Assembly: GCA_016699535.1 (NCBI GenBank)
Contig: CP064980.1
Span: forward strand, 1,868,001-1,932,000
DNA length: 64,000 nt
Reading direction: 5' to 3'
From: Myxococcales bacterium
GTDB taxonomy: Bacteria; Myxococcota_A; Polyangia; Polyangiales; GCA-016699535
A program made the position numbers and the translations under genes. Shown in pieces: positions 36,220 to 45,170 of this stretch (position 1 is its first letter; each line of letters starts with the position of its first letter). The notes under the pieces are model-generated. The model was given only the letters and a program-made list of their open reading frames with translations, was not told the origin of the DNA and made no database searches.

Positions 36220-36224
36220 ACATC

Positions 36225-37007
36225 ATGCTTGGTTTTTTCGCGGGCTTTAAAGCAGTGTTTCGTGGAGCTGATTGGGTTTATCGTAAGCGTTTGAGGCTTG
36301 CGCGTATCTGGGTTTTTCCTATTGCGATTACCTTTGTTTGTTTTGCTGCTGTTTTTGTTTCTTCTGTTTTTTTTTCCGATGATCTGCTTGCTCTCTTTTG
36401 GTCAGATGCCGGTTCCAGCTCGTGGTGGAAAAACATAGTGCACACCTTGCTGCGATGGGTGATCGGAATCGCTTTAGCTGTGGGTGGAGTAGTGCTGGTC
36501 TATTTTACCAGTACAATTGTTGCTGCTCCGTTTAACGATGTGCTGAGTGAACGCATTGAAAAAGAGGCTTCCGGAGCAAACATTGAGCCTTTGTCATGGA
36601 TGGAATTGGGCCATGACATTCTACGTACCGTTAGCATGGAGCTTGTACGTTTTCTTGTTTATTTGCTGATTATGGTGCCGCTGTTTGTTCTTTCGCTGCT
36701 TGTTCCGGGCGTAGGACAAGTTGCATATGCTGCTGTGGGTTTTTTATTTACCGCTTTTTATTTTGCGTTGGACTATATGGACTGGCCGATGGCTCGAGCA
36801 AAGATGACGATGTCAGAGCGCTTTTCCTTGATTTTTCGTTATCCAGGCACGGCACTTGGCTTTGGCACAGGTGTCTGGCTGCTTTTGTTTATCCCGATCG
36901 TGAATCTGTTTTTTATGCCCGCTGCGGTAGCAGGGGGGACACTACTGTTCTTGGAGATTAGGGAGTACTCGAGGAAACAGCAGCGAAGCCCGGAGAGACA
37001 AAACTAA
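36225..37007 (+). CDS. EI24/CysZ-like membrane protein
   Basis: A 260-residue polytopic membrane protein of the EI24 domain family, which includes the sulphate transporter CysZ. Marks are the N-terminal GFFAGFKAVFRGADWVYR, the helix YFTSTIVAAPFNDVLSERIE and the later FALDYMDWPMARAKMTMSER. It follows the MCE gene by 5 bp, so both are probably one operon, linking it more to envelope lipid traffic than to sulphate (inference). Its 3' end overlaps the convergent NifU-like gene by 50 bp. Confidence 0.85.
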   Translation: MLGFFAGFKAVFRGADWVYRKRLRLARIWVFPIAITFVCFAAVFVSSVFFSDDLLALFWSDAGSSSWWKNIVHTLLRWVIGIALAVGGVVLVYFTSTIVAAPFNDVLSERIEKEASGANIEPLSWMELGHDILRTVSMELVRFLVYLLIMVPLFVLSLLVPGVGQVAYAAVGFLFTAFYFALDYMDWPMARAKMTMSERFSLIFRYPGTALGFGTGVWLLLFIPIVNLFFMPAAVAGGTLLFLEIREYSRKQQRSPERQN

Positions 37008-37257
37008 CCTCGAGCTCTTCAGAGCCCAAAGCTTTTCGCAGTGCAGGTTTTACGATGAACTCTTTTGTGTAGTAGGCCCCTGGGCAGCCGACACATGCTT
37101 TAGACAGCTCAACGATTGCGCTTTTTTGATCGACAGCGATAAGTTGTATCGCTCCACCATCTATTTCAATCAGTGGCCTAACAACTTCATCGATGATTCG
37201 AGCAGCTTCCTCAGGAATTGTTGCGTCTTCGTCGTTAGAAGGCAAAACGTTCCTCAA
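36958..37257 (-). CDS. NifU-like Fe-S scaffold domain protein
   Basis: A 99-residue protein made of the NifU C-terminal domain, an Fe-S cluster carrier. The signature is VRPLIEIDGGAIQLIAVDQK followed by VELSKACVGCPGAYYT, where the C-x2-C pair binds the cluster. The start overlaps the end of the upstream gene on the same strand by 23 bp. It may serve cluster transfer to unknown targets; no isc or suf genes lie nearby. Confidence 0.9.
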   Translation of the reverse strand: MRNVLPSNDEDATIPEEAARIIDEVVRPLIEIDGGAIQLIAVDQKSAIVELSKACVGCPGAYYTKEFIVKPALRKALGSEELEVSFVSPGFAAVSSSTP

Positions 37258-38410
37258 GCTTAGCTATATCGCCAAGCGCTTTTTCGAGGCGACCTTGTGT
37301 TTCTACAGTAGCTTCAATAAGCGCGCCAAGTTCCAGAAGGTCTTTGGAGTAAGTTGCGAAGGCATCTGCTGGCTCGCCTAAAATCGCCATGCTGCGTGCC
37401 TTTTCGACAGGAATCACATAGTTGTCCGTATTCTCTTTAAGGCTCTGTCCAGAATACAATGTTTTCGTGTATTGCGGACCACCGCTACGTGTTGAGACTT
37501 GGAGCTCTTTGGGGGTATCGCCTGATCCGTCGGGTGTTGCAATGTAGGTTAATCCAGCCGCGTATCCGTCTCCTTGACGCATGACGATGACGCCGAAGTT
37601 GGTTGAACCGATCTTTCCTGCCGCTTTTGCAGCGGCATCGAGGGTCTTGCGGTTGGCTTGCGGAAGCGTACGGCCAGCTAAAGTCTCGATTTTGGCCCAA
37701 ATCAAGTTATTGTTGTTGTAGTAGTCGAACAGGTCATCAACCGTCGACGCTTTAAAGTTGCTGTAGTGTTTTCGGTGAAATTCATTGGCCGTGAATGGCT
37801 TTTTTATCGCCTGTAGCTTTTGAAGAGAGTCGTAGTCGACAGCCGTGTCACTCCGTGCTTTTTGAACAGCTTTCGTAACTAAGCTTTGCGCTTCAAGTAC
37901 GCTTTTTGAGCTTTCTTGAACTTTGGCGTAGATGTCTTTTCCGTCTCGAACGGTACGGTTGTAAATCTCGTTCATGCCGGAGGTGCTGCCCACGCCATAA
38001 CCAAGCACTAACCCTACGAGGGCCGTAATGCCGCCTACGATGGCCATCATCCGGAAACGTGATTTCCCTATCTCCGAGTCAGCCATTGCGGACTCGTCCA
38101 CTACGATGCGTACTTCGCGAGGACCTGTCGGTTGTACGGATGCCGTCGCGAAGGGATCGGCAGCGGCAGTTCCTTGGGCCTTTTTACGCCGAAATTCTGG
38201 GGCCTGAACTCGACCAGAACGAGGCACATCGTTCGTCGGGGGAAGAAGACTTCCGAGCGCCGCTCGTGAAGAAACAGGTGCGCCTGATGGGAAGCTGCGC
38301 CCTAGAGTGGGTTTTACAATGCCTTTCTGTGCTTCAGATGGGCTTTGGCTTGTGTTACGTCCAAGCCTAGCTTTAAGATCCTTAATATCGCGTGGTTTTT
38401 TTGAGGACAT
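37235..38410 (-). CDS. Single-pass membrane protein, hypothetical
   Basis: A 391-residue protein. The first ~130 residues are disordered and basic (MSSKKPRDIKDLKARLG, with Pro/Ser-rich sequence), then comes one membrane helix (MMAIVGGITALVGLVLGYGVG) and a mostly helical part with a coiled-coil look (MNEIYNRTVRDGKDIYAKVQ; the end is also coil-like), presumably periplasmic. I recognise no family. It is co-directional with and overlaps the NifU-like gene. Confidence 0.8.
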   Translation of the reverse strand: MSSKKPRDIKDLKARLGRNTSQSPSEAQKGIVKPTLGRSFPSGAPVSSRAALGSLLPPTNDVPRSGRVQAPEFRRKKAQGTAAADPFATASVQPTGPREVRIVVDESAMADSEIGKSRFRMMAIVGGITALVGLVLGYGVGSTSGMNEIYNRTVRDGKDIYAKVQESSKSVLEAQSLVTKAVQKARSDTAVDYDSLQKLQAIKKPFTANEFHRKHYSNFKASTVDDLFDYYNNNNLIWAKIETLAGRTLPQANRKTLDAAAKAAGKIGSTNFGVIVMRQGDGYAAGLTYIATPDGSGDTPKELQVSTRSGGPQYTKTLYSGQSLKENTDNYVIPVEKARSMAILGEPADAFATYSKDLLELGALIEATVETQGRLEKALGDIAKLEERFAF

Positions 38411-38650
38411 GTGACCCGTAAAATTGGAAATTTTTCTCTGGGACTGCCCCAGAACATTGTACCGAGTCAGTATAGCGAGATAATCACGATGGCTTCGTTA
38501 TTTTTATCGCAAGAAGCTCAAACGCTTGCTGCAAAAACTTCTTTGCCATCAAAAAAATCTCGTTACACTGGCGACGGGAACTATTTTGTAGCAGTCCCTA
38601 GAATCAAAGGGTATCTGTCGCCTTTTGTACGTGTCAAGATAGAGCGTTAA
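38411..38650 (+). CDS. Doubtful small ORF upstream of trpG
   Basis: An open stretch of 79 codons from GTG 38411, directly abutting the divergent gene start, or 53 codons from ATG 38489. No signal, domain or Shine-Dalgarno sequence is evident, and its composition is unremarkable. It may be only the leader region of the trp genes; no trp attenuator-type run of Trp codons is present in it. Confidence 0.2.
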   Translation: MTRKIGNFSLGLPQNIVPSQYSEIITMASLFLSQEAQTLAAKTSLPSKKSRYTGDGNYFVAVPRIKGYLSPFVRVKIER

Positions 38651-38694
38651 GAGACAGGGTTTGAGCATGGTGTGCTGTGGCGAGGAGTGGGACA

Positions 38695-39267
38695 ATGTTG
38701 GTCATCGATAACTACGATTCTTTCACCTACAATTTAGTACAGTATTTGAAGGAATTGGGGCAGCAAGTCGATGTGCTTCGGAATGACCATGAAAATTGGG
38801 AGCAAATTTGTGAAATGCGTCCAGAGCGCTTGCTTATTTCTCCTGGTCCCGGGACGCCCGACGATGCGGGTCTTACTTTACGGGCCATTGCCCATTTTTC
38901 GGGGAAAATACCTATTTTGGGGGTGTGTCTCGGGCATCAGGCGATTGCCCAGCATTTTGGTGGGAAAGTTGTTCGAGCGTCGCGTTTGATGCACGGCAGA
39001 ACATCGATGATTGAGCATGACGGCGTGGGGGTATTTGATCAGCTACCATCTCCTTTCACGGCTACAAGATATCATTCCCTGATCGTTGAAAAAGCTAGCA
39101 TCCCCGCGGAGCTTGTATGCTCTGCATGGACGCCTGAAGGTGAAGTGATGGGGTTGCGGCACGCAAGCTTAGCGGTTTATGGCGTTCAATTTCATCCGGA
39201 GTCTTTTTTATCGGAGCATGGGCACGCTCTGCTTCGGAATTTTGTTTCAATGGGAGGGGGAGCGTAG
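38695..39267 (+). CDS. trpG: Anthranilate/aminodeoxychorismate synthase glutamine amidotransferase
   Basis: A 190-residue class-I glutamine amidotransferase that supplies ammonia to anthranilate synthase (TrpE) and possibly aminodeoxychorismate synthase. Motifs: MLVIDNYDSFTYNLVQYL start, oxyanion region SPGPGTPDDAG, nucleophile Cys78 in GVCLGHQ, and the His/Glu pair in GVQFHPES. ATG 38695 follows GAGGAGTGGGACA; the upstream frame adds six residues outside the fold. The stop overlaps the GTG of trpD by one base. TrpE must be encoded elsewhere. Confidence 0.93.
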   Translation: MLVIDNYDSFTYNLVQYLKELGQQVDVLRNDHENWEQICEMRPERLLISPGPGTPDDAGLTLRAIAHFSGKIPILGVCLGHQAIAQHFGGKVVRASRLMHGRTSMIEHDGVGVFDQLPSPFTATRYHSLIVEKASIPAELVCSAWTPEGEVMGLRHASLAVYGVQFHPESFLSEHGHALLRNFVSMGGGA

Positions 39268-40289
39268 TGCAAGTCATTCAGGGGGCGATTCAGGAGCTCA
39301 TCGACGAGGTTGAACTGAGCTCTGAGACAATGGCTTTGGTCATGCATGAGATCCTTTCGGGCAAAGCAACAAGCGCCCAAATCGCAGCGTTTGCCGTTGC
39401 GATGCGTATGAAGGGCGAAAGCTCGCTCGAACTGGCTGCGGCAGCGAAGATCATGCGGGAGCATAGTGTTGCAGTGCAACTTGATTCTGAAAAATACCCC
39501 ATCCGTTTGGATACCTGCGGTACTGGAGGCGATGGAGCCCAAACATTTAACGTCTCCACGCTTACGGCTGTTGTCGTTGCCGCCTGTGGGGTCCCGGTGC
39601 TCAAACACGGCAACCGTTCAGTGTCATCGAAATGTGGTAGTGCGGATTTGCTCGAAGCTTTGGGTGTCAACATAGACGCAGATATAGCAACGCTTAAAGC
39701 CTGTCTTGAGCACTGCAATATTTGTTTTATGTATGCACCTAGGCATCATCCAGCGATGCGGCACGCAGCAGCTCCGCGCAAAGAACTCGCCGTACGAACT
39801 TTTTTCAATTTATTGGGACCGCTCACGAACCCAGCAGCGGCAAATGTGCAACTCCTTGGGGTCTACGATGCCAAACGTATCAAACAAATGGCCGAGGTGT
39901 TGAGGGAACTAGGTAGCCAAAGTGCTTGGGTTGTGCATGGCCATGGGGGGCTTGACGAAATTTCTCCCTCCGGTCCAACCAAGGTCGCTAAATTGTCCGA
40001 TGGTAAAATCGAGGAGACAACCCTTAGTCCCAATGATTTCGGCTTTGAGCCTTTTCCTATCGAATTGGTGCAAGGCGGTGATCTTACTGAGAATATAAGA
40101 ATTGCGAATTCCGTTTTTGCCAATGACACGGGTCCATATCGGGATCTCGTGCTAATGAATTCATCTGCGGCTTTGCATCTTTCCGGAAAAACCGAGGACT
40201 TGAAGTCCGGGGTTGCTCTCGCTGAAGAATGCCTTCGAAGCGGTAAAGCGGCCCAAACCCTAGAACGGTGGAAGCAACTAAGCGAGTGA
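39267..40289 (+). CDS. trpD: Anthranilate phosphoribosyltransferase
   Basis: A 340-residue enzyme that joins anthranilate to PRPP, the second step of tryptophan synthesis. Visible marks are the N-terminal helical part (LTEA-like IQELIDEVELSSETMALVM), the PRPP loop DTCGTGGDGAQTFNVS, VLKHGNRSVSSKCGSADLLE, and the anthranilate region APRHHPAMRHAAAPRKELAV followed by NLLGPLTNPA. GTG 39267 overlaps the trpG stop by one base, so translation is coupled. Confidence 0.95.
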   Translation: MQVIQGAIQELIDEVELSSETMALVMHEILSGKATSAQIAAFAVAMRMKGESSLELAAAAKIMREHSVAVQLDSEKYPIRLDTCGTGGDGAQTFNVSTLTAVVVAACGVPVLKHGNRSVSSKCGSADLLEALGVNIDADIATLKACLEHCNICFMYAPRHHPAMRHAAAPRKELAVRTFFNLLGPLTNPAAANVQLLGVYDAKRIKQMAEVLRELGSQSAWVVHGHGGLDEISPSGPTKVAKLSDGKIEETTLSPNDFGFEPFPIELVQGGDLTENIRIANSVFANDTGPYRDLVLMNSSAALHLSGKTEDLKSGVALAEECLRSGKAAQTLERWKQLSE

Positions 40290-40293
40290 AGCT

Positions 40294-41082
40294 TTGAACT
40301 ATCTAGCAAGCATCATCGAACGAAAAAGAAAAGAAACAGCGTCTCGAAGTCGTTTTGTTTCAATGTACCTAAAGCACAATGCTTTTGTTGGTGGGGACAC
40401 GAAGCAGCTAGCCGAGCACTTGCGGCGGAGTTCCTCCGAATGGCCGAATGTGATTGCCGAGATTAAGTTTTGTAGTCCGAGTGCAGGCCCCATTCGAAAA
40501 AGAGCTCCAGGAAAGCTCATCGAGATAGCGCAATCTTACGAGCGAGGTGGAGCCTCGGCGATTAGCGTCCTTTGTGATCGTGCTGGCTTTTGTGGAAGCC
40601 CGCTAGACCTCAGACGTGTGCGGAGTGTCACGCGGACACCGTTGCTCTTCAAAGAGTTTGTGCTTGATGAAGTACAACTTCATTTAGCTCGTGCGATGGG
40701 CGCAAGTTATGTATTGCTGCTTGTATGCGTATTGGATCAGGTCGAGTTAGTTCGCTTGATCGTCAAAACACGTGAGCTTGGCATGGAAGCTGTCGTTGAG
40801 TGTGCTTCGGCCGAAGAGCTGAGCCGTGTGCTGGATACAAGCGCAACGATTGTTGGCATCAACTCCCGTGATTTACGTAGTTTTAGCGTCGACTCTCAAC
40901 GAGCAAAAGAGTTGGTGCAAATTATCCCCGATACAAAAATAGCTGTGTATATGAGCGGCATTAAGTCCAAAGAAGAGTTTCAAGCCATGCGCGATTCACG
41001 TGTCGATGCTGTGCTTATGGGTGAATCTTTGATGCGACAAAACGAACCGGATCGCTTCCTAAGCACTTTGTTTGATCGTTGA
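40294..41082 (+). CDS. trpC: Indole-3-glycerol-phosphate synthase
   Basis: A 262-residue TIM-barrel enzyme that closes the indole ring in tryptophan synthesis. Marks: YLASIIERKRKE at the start, IAEIKFCSPSAGPIR (catalytic Lys), YERGGASAISVL, LLFKEFVLDEVQLHLARAMG, VGINSRDLRSF and the phosphate site MSGIKSKEEFQ with VLMGESLM. Start is TTG 40294, 4 bp after trpD. It is not fused to TrpF. Its 3' end overlaps the convergent pilS gene by 24 bp. The pathway in the window stops here: trpE, trpF, trpB and trpA are not nearby. Confidence 0.94.
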   Translation: MNYLASIIERKRKETASRSRFVSMYLKHNAFVGGDTKQLAEHLRRSSSEWPNVIAEIKFCSPSAGPIRKRAPGKLIEIAQSYERGGASAISVLCDRAGFCGSPLDLRRVRSVTRTPLLFKEFVLDEVQLHLARAMGASYVLLLVCVLDQVELVRLIVKTRELGMEAVVECASAEELSRVLDTSATIVGINSRDLRSFSVDSQRAKELVQIIPDTKIAVYMSGIKSKEEFQAMRDSRVDAVLMGESLMRQNEPDRFLSTLFDR

Positions 41083-42768
41083 AGTTTCTGGAAATCGTGC
41101 AACGAAACAGGCTCCTTTATCAAGGTGATCTTTGATCGAGATGCTGCCACCATGTGCATCCATGATTTGTTTGACCAAAGCTAGACCTAAACCGACACCA
41201 TGAAGCCGGCCCGTGAAAAACATATCAAAAAGTTTGTCCTTTTTAGCTGGAGGAATTCCTGGGCCTTCATCGACAACTTCCAAACAACTTGCGTTCATTG
41301 CATCTCGATAGAGATGGATGCCAATCTTCGAGTTACTAGGTGCTACTTGCAAAGCGTTTCGGATCAAATTCCAAAGTACTTGCCTTACTTGATCGGCGTC
41401 TACCATGGCGACGACAGGGGGCTCCGGAAGGTTAAGTTCAAATGCAATTTGCGTCTCGCGAGCGAGTCCTTTTGAGATGACTTCGACTACATCAGTGCAC
41501 AATTTGTTGAGGTTAACCTCGCTGCGCGTTGTTTCTCTAGGAATGCCAAGTTCCAACATGGTCGTGACAAGTGCATTGAGACGTTCGGTTTCTGCTAGAA
41601 TAATGTCGAGGAGGCGCCTGTCGGCATCGTTGTAGCTTTGTGAATCACGGATGATTTCCACCGATCCTGAAATTGAGCCCAGAGGGTTACGAATTTCATG
41701 GGCAAGTCCAGCCGCTAGGCGTCCAAGTGATGCCAGTCGTTCTGCACTGCGCGCAGCACTTCGCAGCTTTTCAATTTCTGTGAGGTCTTGAAAGAGTATG
41801 AGTTCTCCGTGAATCTGGCCTTCAGCATCACGCAAAGGACTAGAGCTATAGCCTACAGGAAATTCTGTTCCGTCGATTCGTTTGCCGCTTCCGCCTGAAC
41901 GTTTTACGGTTTCATCTTCAAAAGAACTATCCATTATTGGATCTGGAAAAAAATCATAGACGTAAAGACCGATAAGTTTTTCGGCTTCCTCCCCCAAGAT
42001 GCGTGCTCCTGATGGATTGACGGTTCGAATAATTCCGTTGATATCTGTCGTAATTAAGCCGGATGAAAGCGAGCGAATAATGTCTTCGTTCAACCGAGCA
42101 TAACGTGCAGCATCGGAAGTAGCTTGTTGCAATCGTCCGCCCGCCAAGCGCAATCGCGAGGATAAGTTGCTGGCAAGTAGAGTAACGACGACAAGGCCAA
42201 GCGCATGTAAAAGCGCGAAGATGGTCACCTCGGCATCGAGAGAATAAGCCTTGTTACCGGTTTGGTCCGAGGGAAAGGGCAGGATTTCCCCTGCCAGTCC
42301 AAAACCGATGATCGCGTACAGAATAATGCTTGCAATTCCTGTGAAACGAGAGCTCTTCGGGCCTATCGTAATCGCGGCCATCAGAATCTGAATGCCATAA
42401 AGGAAAGGGAAAAGACTCGTGAAGCCACCTGTAAGGTAGATTAGACAGGACGACAGTAGTAAGTCCCAACCGATTTGTATGAAGGCAAAGAGATGGGTGT
42501 TGATCTTTTTTCGTAAGGCTAGCGCGGAAGCCAAAGACGTTGCGTAGGTTGCAACAATCAACACGAGTAAGAAGCGTGTTGTGAATCCTTGAAACTTTGG
42601 GTCTTGATCAATGGTTAGAGCAAGCGTTCCGCCGAGCAACAGCGTGGCTACAATCAATCGGCCAGCTATTAGCAATATCAAGCGTTGCTTAACCTTGCTG
42701 TCGGCAGGCTTAGAGTTGTCGGATAGAAAGGGCGTGATGACTGAATGCCGAACCTGCGGCTCGCTCAT
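41059..42768 (-). CDS. pilS: PilS-like sensor histidine kinase
   Basis: A 569-residue membrane sensor kinase. The first ~200 residues carry about six hydrophobic helices (LLIAGRLIVATLLLGGTLAL onward), as in PilS. A PAS domain follows (SGLITTDINGIIRTVNPSG, GYSSSPLRDAEGQIHGELIL), then HisKA with the phospho-accepting His in LAAGLAHEIRNPLGSISGS, and a HATPase domain with NLIRNALQVA, VVDEGPGIPP and FTGRLHGVGLGLALVKQI. PilS controls pilin expression through the regulator PilR, which is not in the window. It overlaps pilC by 4 bp and follows pilT-pilC, so pilS is the best name. Confidence 0.88.
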   Translation of the reverse strand: MSEPQVRHSVITPFLSDNSKPADSKVKQRLILLIAGRLIVATLLLGGTLALTIDQDPKFQGFTTRFLLVLIVATYATSLASALALRKKINTHLFAFIQIGWDLLLSSCLIYLTGGFTSLFPFLYGIQILMAAITIGPKSSRFTGIASIILYAIIGFGLAGEILPFPSDQTGNKAYSLDAEVTIFALLHALGLVVVTLLASNLSSRLRLAGGRLQQATSDAARYARLNEDIIRSLSSGLITTDINGIIRTVNPSGARILGEEAEKLIGLYVYDFFPDPIMDSSFEDETVKRSGGSGKRIDGTEFPVGYSSSPLRDAEGQIHGELILFQDLTEIEKLRSAARSAERLASLGRLAAGLAHEIRNPLGSISGSVEIIRDSQSYNDADRRLLDIILAETERLNALVTTMLELGIPRETTRSEVNLNKLCTDVVEVISKGLARETQIAFELNLPEPPVVAMVDADQVRQVLWNLIRNALQVAPSNSKIGIHLYRDAMNASCLEVVDEGPGIPPAKKDKLFDMFFTGRLHGVGLGLALVKQIMDAHGGSISIKDHLDKGACFVARFPETSTIKQSA

Positions 42769-43975
42769 TCCGTCTTCACTGCTCCGGCAATGTTGAAGAT
42801 GGGTAGATACATCGCGATAAGCATAAATCCGACCATGCCTCCGATGACTACCATCATGAGTGGCTCAAGCATGGATGTCATTGCACCAACGGCAACATCC
42901 ACTTCCTCTTCGTAGAAATCTGCAATTTTGGTCAGCATTTGATCCATGGCACCGGTTTCCTCTCCAACGCCAATCATTTGCACGACCATAGGAGGAAAGA
43001 CTTTCGTTTCCATTAGTGGTTCGGCAACGGTAGTACCTTCTTTGACGCGATCCGCCGTATCCATAATCGCTTTTTCAATAATGACGTTTCCAGCAGATTT
43101 ACCGACGATGTTCATCGCTTCGAGAATGGGAACACCAGAGCTGAGCAAGGTTCCCATGGTCCGCGTAAAACGGGCGACTGCAATCTTTCGTATCACAGGG
43201 CCCATGATAGGCATGGTTAAGAATAGTCGATGCCAAATTTCTTTCCAGCGGGGATTTTGTAGCTGTAGCTGATGCTAGTTACGACAATTACGATGCCTAA
43301 TATGATCCATACAAGGTTGCTTACGACGGAGTGAGACATGTTAATAACAAAACGTGTCAGTCCAGGCAGCGCATCTTCGGCGCCAAAATCTTTAAACATG
43401 TTTTCGAAGGTGGGAATAACCCAAATCAAAAGGATGGAAAGCACGACAATCGCAATCATCATAACGCCAATAGGGTAGACCATAGCGCCACGGACCTGTC
43501 GCTTTAACTTAACACGTTTCTCAATGTACACTGCAAGGCGGTTTAGGATGGTATCCATGATGCCGCCGATTTCTCCGGCTGCTACAAGGTTGACATACAG
43601 CTCATCAAACACCTTTGGATGTTTTCGTAGGGCATCAGAAAATGTCGAGCCTTGTTCGACCTGCCCCTTAATGTCGCGAATCACTTTGGCAAAAAGTTTG
43701 TTTTCTCCTTGTCCAGAAAGGATATCAAGACATTGTACGATAGGCAGACCTGCATCGATCATCGTAGAGAACTGACGGGTAAAAATAACGAGTTCTTTTT
43801 GCGATACTGGAGAACCAAAGGAGATGCTTAAATCCCTTGGTTTCTTTTTCACCTTGATAGGCGAATAGTTTTGTGCCCGGAGCCGATTATTTGCAGCTTC
43901 AATAGACTCGGCTTCGATCATTCCTTTCTTGATCTCGCCGGTACGTGCTTTGGCTTCGTAAACAAACTCAGGCAT
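42765..43975 (-). CDS. pilC: Type IV pilus inner-membrane platform protein PilC (frameshifted)
   Basis: The polytopic platform protein on which the pilus motors act. It lies in two frames, 43217-43975 and 42765-43214. The first part has FVYEAKARTGEIKKGMIEAE, FTRQFSTMIDAGLPIVQCLD and EQGSTFSDALRKHP; the second repeats the T2SSF fold with FTRTMGTLLSSGVPILEAMN, MVVQMIGVGEETGAMDQML and LEPLMMVVIGGMVGFMLIAM. The break is at the A-run 43235-43237: one more A gives KKFWHRLFLTMPIMGPV, normal family sequence. Repaired length is about 403 residues. It lies between pilT and pilS in one run. Confidence 0.93.
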
Positions 43976-44025
43976 ACTTTTACAATTCTACTCGAAATTC
44001 GGGCTTGTGGTCAAAACTCGGCCAA

Positions 44026-45153
44026 TTACTTCGAGCGCTTGGAGCCTGTGCTCATCTGTTGTCCGCGCTCGACCATGGTTGCTAACTCGACTGGGTCAGG
44101 CGAACGTGTCATCGCCTCGTCGTGGGTAATCTTTCCCGTTGTAAACAAGGATAGCAGCGATTGGTTGAGTGTTTGCATACCACTCGTACCTTGTCCTACC
44201 TGCATGGACGAGTAGATCTGGTGAACCTTGTCTTCACGTATCAGATTGCGGATGGCTGGGTTTGGAATCATGATTTCCAAAGCGGGCACCCGTCCATTTC
44301 CAGAGGCCAGTGGAAGCAGTGTTTGCGAAACAACTCCCTGCAACACGAAAGAAAGCTGTGCTCGTATTTGTGGTTGCTGATGGGCAGGAAATGCGTCGAT
44401 AATACGGTTAATCGACTGAACGGCGCCGTTTGTATGCAACGTAGCAAAGACTAAATGACCCGTTTCCGAGATCGTCATGGCTGCTTCGATGGTTTCAAGA
44501 TCACGCATTTCACCAACAAGCACGACATCCGGATCTTGACGTAAGATGGACTTCAGGGCGGCTGTAAAAGACCAGGTATCGCGTCCGATCTCTCGTTGGT
44601 TCACCAAGCACGATTTGTGAGGATGAACGTATTCGATGGGATCTTCAATTGTGACGATGTGCTTGCGACTCTCGCGGTTGATCTTGTCGATTATGGCTGC
44701 CAACGTAGTTGATTTACCGGATCCTGTTGGCCCTGTGATAAGCACCAATCCTCGCGGAAGTTGGGCCATACCGGCGATTACAAGAGGTAGACCGAGATCT
44801 TCGAAGCTTTGTATTTTGTATGGGATGATACGAAAAGCACCTGCTACGGCACCGCGTTGCATGAAGATATTGGCACGAAAACGTGCGAGGTTTTTTACGC
44901 CGAACGAAAGATCAAGCTCATTGTTTTTTTCAAATTTAACTTTTTGCTCTTCGCTTAGGATTGAATAGCACAGTTGTTTGGTTTCAATTTGTCCCAACGG
45001 AGGTGTTCGGAGCGGAATTAACGAGCCGTCGATTCGTACTTGGGGTGGCGACCCGGTCGTGACGTGCAAATCAGAACCTCCACGTTCAACCATGACACGT
45101 AGAAGCTGTTGCAAATTGAAACGAGGTTGCTGTTCATCCTCAAAGCCTTGCAT
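44026..45153 (-). CDS. pilT: Type IV pilus retraction ATPase PilT
   Basis: A 375-residue hexameric ATPase that powers pilus retraction and twitching. Marks: LLRVMVERGGSDLHVTTGSP, NLARFRANIFMQRGAVAGAF, Walker A GPTGSGKSTT, the Asp box HIVTIEDPIEYVH, Walker B DVVLVGEMRDLETIEAA and the His box HLVFATLHTNGAVQ. The end contains the retraction motif-like YSSMQVGQGTSGMQTLNQSL. It is followed by pilC and pilS. A second PilT-like gene lies at 15358-16398. Confidence 0.94.
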   Translation of the reverse strand: MQGFEDEQQPRFNLQQLLRVMVERGGSDLHVTTGSPPQVRIDGSLIPLRTPPLGQIETKQLCYSILSEEQKVKFEKNNELDLSFGVKNLARFRANIFMQRGAVAGAFRIIPYKIQSFEDLGLPLVIAGMAQLPRGLVLITGPTGSGKSTTLAAIIDKINRESRKHIVTIEDPIEYVHPHKSCLVNQREIGRDTWSFTAALKSILRQDPDVVLVGEMRDLETIEAAMTISETGHLVFATLHTNGAVQSINRIIDAFPAHQQPQIRAQLSFVLQGVVSQTLLPLASGNGRVPALEIMIPNPAIRNLIREDKVHQIYSSMQVGQGTSGMQTLNQSLLSLFTTGKITHDEAMTRSPDPVELATMVERGQQMSTGSKRSK

Positions 45154-45170
45154 GCACTAAGTGTATCAGA

